The notes under the pieces are model-generated. The model saw only the letters and a list, made by a program, of their open reading frames with translations. It did no database searches and had not been told where the DNA came from. Shown here piece by piece: positions 57,811 through 64,000 of a stretch of DNA of 64,000 bases (position 1 is its first letter; the number at the start of each line of letters is the position of its first letter). The DNA is from Spirosoma sp. 48-14 (lineage in GTDB: Bacteria > Bacteroidota > Bacteroidia > Cytophagales > Spirosomataceae). The stretch is taken from positions 124,001-188,000 of the forward strand of contig NZ_MKUD01000010.1 of assembly GCF_001898575.1 (NCBI RefSeq). The letters run 5' to 3'. The position numbers and the translations under genes were made by a program.

Positions 57811-58236
57811 ATGAAACAGATTCTTATTATTAACGGCCCGAACCTGAACCTGTTAGGTAAGCGCGAACCGACTATTTATGGCAATCGCTCGTTTGTCGAT
57901 TACCTCGAAACCCTCGAACAGCAGTTTTCGGATGTGCAACTTCGCTATTTTCAGTCGAACCACGAAGGCGAACTGATCGATAAAATTCACGAACTCGGTT
58001 TCGATGTCGATGGTATCGTAATCAATGCCGGTGCCTATACGCATACATCCATTGCTATTGCCGATGCGTTGTCGGCCGTTACAGCGCCAACTGTGGAGGT
58101 CCATATTTCGAATGTACATGCCCGTGAGTCGTTCCGCCACCACAGCTACCTGTCGGCTAAATGCAAAGGGGTTGTCGTAGGGCTGGGACTAATGGGCTAT
58201 GAAATGGCTGTACGCTATCTAATAAACAATGGATAA
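57811..58236 (+). CDS. aroQ: Type II 3-dehydroquinate dehydratase
   Basis: ILIINGPNLNLLGKREPTIYG, GIVINAGAYTHTSIAIADAL, VEVHISNVHARESFRHHSYLSAKCKGVVVGLGLMGYEMAVRYL. Confidence 0.96.
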   Translation: MKQILIINGPNLNLLGKREPTIYGNRSFVDYLETLEQQFSDVQLRYFQSNHEGELIDKIHELGFDVDGIVINAGAYTHTSIAIADALSAVTAPTVEVHISNVHARESFRHHSYLSAKCKGVVVGLGLMGYEMAVRYLINNG

Positions 58237-58298
58237 TGAGCAATGAACAAAAAGGGCATCCATTCATTATCCATTGTTCATTTTACATTATTCATTAA
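58230..58298. repeat. Low-complexity inverted repeat (AACAATGGATAATGA words)
   Basis: aacaatggataatgagcaatgaac ... tccattcattatccattgttcattttacattattcatt. Confidence 0.72.
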
Positions 58299-58301
58299 GC
58301 A

Positions 58302-59339
58302 ATGATCACCTTTTACCCAGGTCCGTCAAAAGTATACCCGCAAGTGGCCGATTATGCAGTCGAAGCGGTTCGTCAGGGAATTGTTAGCCTGAATCATCGA
58401 AGCGCAGGCTTTATGGATGTTGTGAAAGAAACCATTCACCTGCTGCATGAAAAACTCGCTATCCCGGCCGATTACCATATTGCCCTGGTATCGTCGGCAA
58501 CGGAGTGCTGGGAAATTGTCGCTCAGTCATTAACTGGCGAAGCTAGCCTGCATCCGCATAGTGGCGCGTTCGGAAAAAAGTGGGCCGAGTATGCCTACCG
58601 GATAAAACCACCGACCAGCCTTAGCGAAGCCGATGTGTTGTGTATCGTTCAGAACGAAACCTCCAACGGCACCCAGGTCTCAATGGAAACGCTTGCCCAA
58701 TTTCGCCGTGATTTTACGGGGTTAATTGCCGTCGATGCGGTTTCGTCGATGGCGGGTATTGTGCTCGACTGGACACTGGCCGATGTCTGGTTTGCTTCAG
58801 TCCAGAAATGTTTTGGTTTACCCGCCGGACTGGCTGTTCTGATTTATTCGCCAAATGCGCTGAAACGGGCCGAAGAAATAGGAGAGAACAGTCATTACAA
58901 CAGTCTGCTGTTTATCCACGAGAATTTCTCGAAATTTCAGACTCCCTACACGCCAAATGGGTTAGGGATTTATTTGCTGATGCGGGTCTTGCAACAGCTC
59001 GCTCCAATAGCTGATGTCGCCAGCGTGATAAAACACCGTGCCGCTGCCTGGTATTCTTTTTTTGAGAACGAACTGGCCCAGTCGTCTTTTCAACTATTGA
59101 ATCAGGACACATTGGTGAGGTCCGATACTGTTATTGCAGTGCAAGGAAGTGATATCGATATAAAAGCCATCAAAACGGCTGCTCAGCAGGCTGGTATTAT
59201 GCTCGGTAATGGCTACGGTGACTGGAAGACATCAACCTTTCGAATCGCTAATTTCCCCGCTATTTCTACCGACGAAATTGAAACCTTGAAACAGTTTTTG
59301 CTGAATTATTGTCTCGCGGACATCCTGTCCGCATCATGA
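58302..59339 (+). CDS. Class V aminotransferase (SerC-like)
   Basis: ITFYPGPSKVYPQVADYAVEAVRQGIVSLNHRS, IAVDAVSSMAGIVLDWTLADVWFASVQKCFGLPAGLAVLI. Confidence 0.88.
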   Translation: MITFYPGPSKVYPQVADYAVEAVRQGIVSLNHRSAGFMDVVKETIHLLHEKLAIPADYHIALVSSATECWEIVAQSLTGEASLHPHSGAFGKKWAEYAYRIKPPTSLSEADVLCIVQNETSNGTQVSMETLAQFRRDFTGLIAVDAVSSMAGIVLDWTLADVWFASVQKCFGLPAGLAVLIYSPNALKRAEEIGENSHYNSLLFIHENFSKFQTPYTPNGLGIYLLMRVLQQLAPIADVASVIKHRAAAWYSFFENELAQSSFQLLNQDTLVRSDTVIAVQGSDIDIKAIKTAAQQAGIMLGNGYGDWKTSTFRIANFPAISTDEIETLKQFLLNYCLADILSAS

Positions 59340-59379
59340 ACAATTCATTATCGATCCCGGCGGGGAACCGCTCACCACC

Positions 59380-59964
59380 ATGTTGCAAATGCCCAATTTT
59401 AAAGAAATTGTTTCGGTAACGCTGATTCTATTTTCGGTAATCGATATAATTGGCTCATTGCCCGTAATTATCGATTTACGCCGGAAATCGGGAAAGATCG
59501 AGTCGGAGCGGGCTACCCTGGCTTCGGGAGCATTGATGATTGCTTTCCTGTTTGTAGGGGATCAACTGTTGGCTCTGTTCGGGGTCGATGTTGCTTCGTT
59601 TGCTGTGGCGGGTGCCCTGATCATTTTCCTGATTGGCCTGGAAATGATTCTGGGACGAACCATTTTTAAATCGGAAGTAGAGACAGGCGGGGCTACCCAT
59701 ATTGTTCCAATCGCTTTTCCACTCATTGCCGGAGCCGGGACCCTGACAACGCTTATTTCGCTCCGGGCCGCCTATCAGACTGTCAATATTATTATCGGCA
59801 TCATTCTGAATCTCCTGCTGATTTATGCCGTATTACGATCGTCTGGCTGGCTGGAGAATCGGCTGGGTGCTGGCGGCTTAGCGGTGTTGCGGAAAATCTT
59901 CGGAATTATTTTGTTAGCCATCGCTATCAAGCTGTTTAAAACGAATCTTATTTCTGGGTTTTAA
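59380..59964 (+). CDS. MarC family integral membrane protein
   Basis: LFSVIDIIGSLPVIIDLRRKSG, GALIIFLIGLEMILGR, IVPIAFPLIAGAGTLTTLISLRAAY. Confidence 0.9.
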   Translation: MLQMPNFKEIVSVTLILFSVIDIIGSLPVIIDLRRKSGKIESERATLASGALMIAFLFVGDQLLALFGVDVASFAVAGALIIFLIGLEMILGRTIFKSEVETGGATHIVPIAFPLIAGAGTLTTLISLRAAYQTVNIIIGIILNLLLIYAVLRSSGWLENRLGAGGLAVLRKIFGIILLAIAIKLFKTNLISGF

Positions 59965-60235
59965 GACCAATAAGTTACATAAACAGCCTTCATTTTAAAG
60001 CTTAAATCACGAAAAAAGACAAAATGTTACGATAAATACAGGATTTTTAAAGGTAAAACGAATCAATTCTTAAAATTTCATAGAAAGCAGCTAAGATTAT
60101 AAAGTGATAAAAAAAATAGCCTAAATATGGCAAATTACTGTACCAAACGAATTATAATTATAATTTTTCCGTAAAAACCATAAAAAATATGGTTGAAGGG
60201 GTATATGGCATTTATTTTTTATTGTAAAGCCGCAT

Positions 60236-60243
60236 TATATTTG
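60236..60243 (+). promoter_or_regulatory. Candidate -7 element (TATATTTG) upstream of GSII
   Basis: TAnnTTTG match 50 nt before the start codon; no well-spaced -33 TTG found. Confidence 0.35.
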
Positions 60244-60292
60244 CCAAAAGTATTGCACAAAACCCCTATTCAACTCAATCCACTTGTACATC

Positions 60293-61327
60293 ATGGCAAA
60301 GGCGAAGTTAGAATACATTTGGCTCGATGGTTATAAGCCTACCCAAAGCTTGCGTTCAAAAACCAAAATTGAAGGCGATTTCTCTGGTAAACTGGAAGAC
60401 TGCCCTATGTGGTCGTTTGATGGTTCGTCAACCGAGCAGGCTCCAGGTGGCTCGTCCGACTGCTTGCTGAAACCCGTTTTTATCTGCCCTGATCCACAGC
60501 GTAAGAATGGCTACCTCGTGATGTGCGAAGTGCTGAATGCTGATGGTACCCCTCACGAGTCGAACGGCCGTGCCACGATTGAAGATGACGACAACGATTT
60601 CTGGTTCGGTTTCGAGCAGGAGTACTTCCTGTGGGATATGAGCATCGATAAGCCGCTTGGGTTCCCAGCAGAAGGTTTCCCAAAACGTCCACAAGGCCCT
60701 TACTACTGCTCGGTTGGTGCTCAAAATGCGTATGGTCGTTATATCATCGAAGAACACCTGGACGCTTGCCTTGATGCTGGTCTGAACGTAGAAGGTATCA
60801 ATGCTGAGGTTGCTACAGGTCAGTGGGAATTCCAGATTTTTGCCAAAGGTGCGAAAGAAGCTGGTGACCAAATCTGGGTTGCTCGCTACATTTTGGAGCG
60901 TATCGGTGAAAAATACGGTATTTCGATCAACTGGCATTGCAAACCCCTGGGCGCTACCGACTGGAACGGCTCGGGTATGCACGCTAACTTCTCGAACACC
61001 ACGCTTCGTACAGCAGGTAGCAAAGAAGTCTATGAAAAAATTTGTAGCGGATTCGGTAGTTCGCCTGAGGTGATCAAAGCCTGTATCGATGTATATGGTG
61101 CTGACAACCACCTGCGTTTGACCGGTAAGCACGAAACCCAGTCGATCGACCAGTTCTCGTTTGGTGTATCGGACCGGGGTGCTTCGATCCGTATCCCTAT
61201 CGCTACGGTAGAGCGCGGCTGGAAAGGCTGGCTGGAAGATCGTCGGCCAAACTCGGCGGCTGATCCTTACAAAGTAGCTGCTATCATTATCAAGACTGTT
61301 AAGGCGGCAGAAGCTGTAGAAGCATAA
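60293..61327 (+). CDS. Glutamine synthetase type II (GSII, eukaryotic-like)
   Basis: KLEYIWLDGYKPTQSLRSKTKI, WSFDGSSTEQAPGGSSDCLLKPV, FGFEQEYFLWD, GMHANFSN, NHLRLTGKHETQSIDQFSFGVSDRGASIRIP. Start at MAKAKLEY. Confidence 0.94.
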   Translation: MAKAKLEYIWLDGYKPTQSLRSKTKIEGDFSGKLEDCPMWSFDGSSTEQAPGGSSDCLLKPVFICPDPQRKNGYLVMCEVLNADGTPHESNGRATIEDDDNDFWFGFEQEYFLWDMSIDKPLGFPAEGFPKRPQGPYYCSVGAQNAYGRYIIEEHLDACLDAGLNVEGINAEVATGQWEFQIFAKGAKEAGDQIWVARYILERIGEKYGISINWHCKPLGATDWNGSGMHANFSNTTLRTAGSKEVYEKICSGFGSSPEVIKACIDVYGADNHLRLTGKHETQSIDQFSFGVSDRGASIRIPIATVERGWKGWLEDRRPNSAADPYKVAAIIIKTVKAAEAVEA

Positions 61328-61351
61328 GCCATCCTGCATAGATTAACTCAG

Positions 61352-61384
61352 AAGCCCGACTGCGAAAGTAGCCGGGCTTTTCTA
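61352..61384 (+). terminator. Terminator after GSII
   Basis: aagcccg...cgggctttt. Confidence 0.8.
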
Positions 61385-61442
61385 TGGGGCCTGGTACGTT
61401 GGGGAATTATGGAGGGCGAGTGGTTAATTGGCAATTAGGTAG

Positions 61443-62576
61443 TTAGTCGATCACAAATGCCAAATAATTTTCCTGGTTAATTAACTGGAAATTGGCACCA
61501 GGGTAGGTATCTATCCAGGAAGCAGGGGCTTTAACTGATTTGCGGGAAAACTTAAATTCAAAACCGGATAGTTGCCCGTTGGCTTCTTCTACGTAGTCAA
61601 GTTCGGCTCCAGTATACGTACGCCAGAAGTAAGTGTTGGCAAACTGACCTGTATAAGCATTTCGCTTACGACGCTCAATGACCAGGAAATTTTCCCACAA
61701 AGCACCTACATCCGTTCGTAGATCAAGGGGTTGGAAATTATCAATGACTACGTTTCGAATACCCAGATCATAGAAGTAAATCTTGTCCATCTTGCTGATT
61801 TCTTTCCGAAGGTTTCGACTAAAACCAGATAGCCGAAAGACAACAAATGCTTTTTCCAGTAGGTCGATGTACGTATTAACCGTGTCCTTACTCATGCCAA
61901 GTGTATTACCTATCTCATTCAAAGAGACTTCTGAGCCAACCTGAAAGGCTAGTAATTGGATCAGCTTTCGCAGTTTATCGGCGTGCCGAATAGAGGCCAT
62001 TTCCAATATATCTTTATACAGATAAGCTGAAGAAAGCTCACGTAAATAATGCACTTTGTCGGTGGCATTGGTAAACTGGAGCGTATCGGGGTAAGAACCA
62101 AAGCGCAAAAGTTCTTCCAGCCGTTGTTGTAACTGAAATGCGTTTTGCTCTTGTCGAAGTTCACCCAGCGAAATCGGGAAAAGTTCGTACGTCCAGGTAC
62201 GACCTGTCAAAGCTTCTTTTGTTTTGTTAGCCAATTCAAAAGACGAAGATCCGGTTGCAATGATCTTCAGATTGGGCAATGCATCATGTAGAATTTTCAG
62301 ATTAATCCCTACATCTGGAATGCGCTGGGCTTCGTCGACAAATAGCAGATCATACCCTTCCACTAGAAGTTTCATCTGGTTTAGATTCCGGCCTGACAAA
62401 ACGGTTTGGTAAAGCAATTCATCAGCATTTACGCTTAAGGAGCGATAAGGTAACGTACCAATTAACTCCCGTACTAGAGTAGTTTTTCCAACTTGTCTTG
62501 GACCATATAGGACGATAATCTTATTCGATTCTAAAAGTTTTTTATGGATCGTATCACTTAATTGCCGTCTGATCAT
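61443..62576 (-). CDS. AAA ATPase with C-terminal DUF4143 (AAA_14 family)
   Basis: Walker A IVLYGPRQVGKTTLVRELI, Walker B YDLLFVDEAQRI, ATGSSSFEL; C-terminal GAELDYVEEANGQLSGFEFKFS (PD-(D/E)xK-like). Confidence 0.92.
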   Translation of the reverse strand: MIRRQLSDTIHKKLLESNKIIVLYGPRQVGKTTLVRELIGTLPYRSLSVNADELLYQTVLSGRNLNQMKLLVEGYDLLFVDEAQRIPDVGINLKILHDALPNLKIIATGSSSFELANKTKEALTGRTWTYELFPISLGELRQEQNAFQLQQRLEELLRFGSYPDTLQFTNATDKVHYLRELSSAYLYKDILEMASIRHADKLRKLIQLLAFQVGSEVSLNEIGNTLGMSKDTVNTYIDLLEKAFVVFRLSGFSRNLRKEISKMDKIYFYDLGIRNVVIDNFQPLDLRTDVGALWENFLVIERRKRNAYTGQFANTYFWRTYTGAELDYVEEANGQLSGFEFKFSRKSVKAPASWIDTYPGANFQLINQENYLAFVID

Positions 62577-62709
62577 GCCTACCTATACTTATTTTAATGC
62601 GAAATTAGTATTTGTATTAGCTAAATTAGTGCAAATTAAGCTAATAAGTGTCCAGCCAAATAAAAATAACGCTTGTAACTGTTCAGAATTTGAAGAATAG
62701 TAGTTAGTC

Positions 62710-62741
62710 AGAATCCCGACTACGAAAGTGGTCGGGATTCT
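62710..62741. terminator. Hairpin with 14-bp arms and GAAA tetraloop
   Basis: agaatcccgactac-gaaa-gtggtcgggattct. Confidence 0.75.
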
Positions 62742-62839
62742 TTATTTCTATACAGGACCACTTATCAAGTTTGTTACATTCCCAATTAGCTTTTAGCTAC
62801 CTTTAACTGTCAATATTCCTGCATCTTAACGCAAAAGCT

Positions 62840-63160
62840 ATGGACGCCAACGAGTACGATTTCGAAGAAAAATGGAAGCAGTTTGAGGAAACGGGGAAAG
62901 AAATTTCCGGTACGATTGGCGCCGTAGCAGGTGCCGTAGTTGGCCTTTCAGTGCTTGGCCTGAGTGCTCCGGTCGTGTACTTTTCGAAAAAAGCGGCAGG
63001 AAAAGAAACTGCCGATGCGCTACGAGAGACCGGCACCAAGGTACTGGAAAAAACGAAATGGATGAGTGAGTTCGGGCGATTTACTGGAAAAAAGTTCGGC
63101 CCTAAAATTTTAGGAACGATGCTTTTCGGGATTTCGGGATTGCTTTCGGGTGAGGAGTAG
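62840..63160 (+). CDS. Hypothetical protein with glycine-zipper-like hydrophobic segment
   Basis: 106 aa: EISGTIGAVAGAVVGLSVLGLSAPVVYFSKKAAGK. Preferred over the antisense ORF 62803..63219. Confidence 0.6.
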   Translation: MDANEYDFEEKWKQFEETGKEISGTIGAVAGAVVGLSVLGLSAPVVYFSKKAAGKETADALRETGTKVLEKTKWMSEFGRFTGKKFGPKILGTMLFGISGLLSGEE

Positions 63161-63304
63161 TAGGGCTTACTTCCAGCTACTAAAGCTAAGGAATTGTCTC
63201 CTGAGTGAAGCTGGCGCAAGAAATTACCGAATCTCTGTTCTGTAACTGGCAGAAGGGGTGTATGTTTGGTTAATTTTTCAACCTAAAACCTCGAAACCGT
63301 CTCA

Positions 63305-64000
63305 ATGTCCAATTTTCGGTTTAAAGCGCTTGAAATGGCCCAGAATCGTCAGGCGATGCTCGTAACGGCACCTACTGAGCGCGTTGGTGATTTTTTTGGC
63401 AGTTATACGTTTAACAATGAAGTAATGCGGTCGCTGCTGTCGCCCGAAGCGTACCTGAAAGTTACCGAGGCCATCAACACCAATGGCCAGATAGACCGGG
63501 CTATTGCCGACGAAGTAGCTGGAGCGATGAAATCGTGGGCTACCTCAAAAGGCGCTACACACTATACCCACTGGTTTCAGCCGCTGACTGGCGAAACAGC
63601 CGAAAAGCACGACGCATTTTTTGATGTGGGCTCGGATGGAAAAGCCATTGAGAAATTTAAAGGAAGCGCCTTAGTTCAGCAGGAACCCGATGCCTCGTCG
63701 TTTCCAAGTGGTGGCCTGCGTAACACCTTCGAAGCCCGTGGCTATACCGGGTGGGACCCAAGTTCGCCCGCTTTCCTGATGGATAATGGCGCCGGGGGCA
63801 AAACGCTCTGTATTCCATCGGTATTTATATCCTATACCGGCGAAGCGCTTGATTATAAAACACCTTTACTGAAAGCGTTGAATGCGCTGGATAAGGCAGC
63901 GACGGCTGTTTGCCAGTATTTCGATCGAAACATTACCAAGGTGACGCCTACCCTGGGGCCTGAGCAGGAATATTTTGTGGTCGACCGGGCGCTGTTCTAC
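63305..64000 (+). CDS. Glutamine synthetase type III (GSIII/GlnN), 3'-truncated by window edge
   Basis: Absent from the ORF track (no stop in window). Translated by hand: [46 protein letters not shown]...[23 protein letters not shown]...[27 protein letters not shown]...[16 protein letters not shown]. Confidence 0.92.
   Translation, partial: MSNFRFKALEMAQNRQAMLVTAPTERVGDFFGSYTFNNEVMRSLLSPEAYLKVTEAINTNGQIDRAIADEVAGAMKSWATSKGATHYTHWFQPLTGETAEKHDAFFDVGSDGKAIEKFKGSALVQQEPDASSFPSGGLRNTFEARGYTGWDPSSPAFLMDNGAGGKTLCIPSVFISYTGEALDYKTPLLKALNALDKAATAVCQYFDRNITKVTPTLGPEQEYFVVDRALFY

Noticed and set aside
60000-60290. AT-rich region upstream of GSII as a possible riboswitch or regulatory RNA
   Set aside because: No convincing stem structure or known glutamine-riboswitch motif could be seen by eye; only a TATATTTG element was retained at low confidence.
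60428-61339. 303-aa antisense ORF across the glutamine synthetase gene
   Set aside because: Mirrors the strong codon bias of GSII; the translation has no family signal and the sense frame is an unambiguous GSII.
62803-63219. 138-aa minus-strand ORF overlapping 62840..63160
   Set aside because: Plus-strand ORF has a better start and more protein-like composition; the minus-strand product is Ser/Pro-rich shadow translation. Not fully certain.

Overview
The window looks like a chromosomal segment of a Bacteroidota (Cytophagales, Spirosoma-like) genome. This rests on SusC/SusD, a type IX secretion C-terminal domain, TTG-N18/19-TAnnTTTG promoters, GSII plus GSIII, and general protein flavour; taxonomy is inference. 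Left edge: a truncated RND efflux pump with its TolC/OprM-type lipoprotein, then small hypothetical genes. About 5.4-41.3 kb: a large surface-polysaccharide region. It holds about 13 glycosyltransferase-like genes, a WecA/MraY-type initiating transferase, a Wzy/WaaL-like membrane protein, Wzm/Wzt ABC exporter, Wzz-like and Wza-like proteins, a DegT sugar aminotransferase, WbqC, acyltransferases, a formyltransferase, a polysaccharide deacetylase and a T9SS-secreted SASA-type esterase. It is preceded by a 1025-aa protein made of about 40 seventeen-residue repeats. Right part: ParE, an orphan SusC/SusD pair, PheA, a sulfite-oxidase-like protein, NuoH, AsnS, SixA-like, VOC, class V aminotransferases, XerD, AroQ, MarC-like, type II glutamine synthetase, a DUF4143 ATPase, and a truncated type III glutamine synthetase that the ORF track missed. 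Main second-look items: (1) the 17-aa repeat protein, with an exact 504-bp super-period and no visible surface anchor; (2) dispersed intergenic palindromes with low-complexity arms and a shared ATGCTGRYGC-like core, one filling the wzm-wzt gap; (3) hairpins with 31-32 bp perfect arms behind genes; (4) a plus-strand glycan-tailoring island (esterase, formyltransferase, deacetylase); (5) a four-gene glycosyltransferase cassette joined by ATGA overlaps. No CRISPR array, tRNA, rRNA or transposase was recognised. All calls come from reading the sequence only, without database searches.
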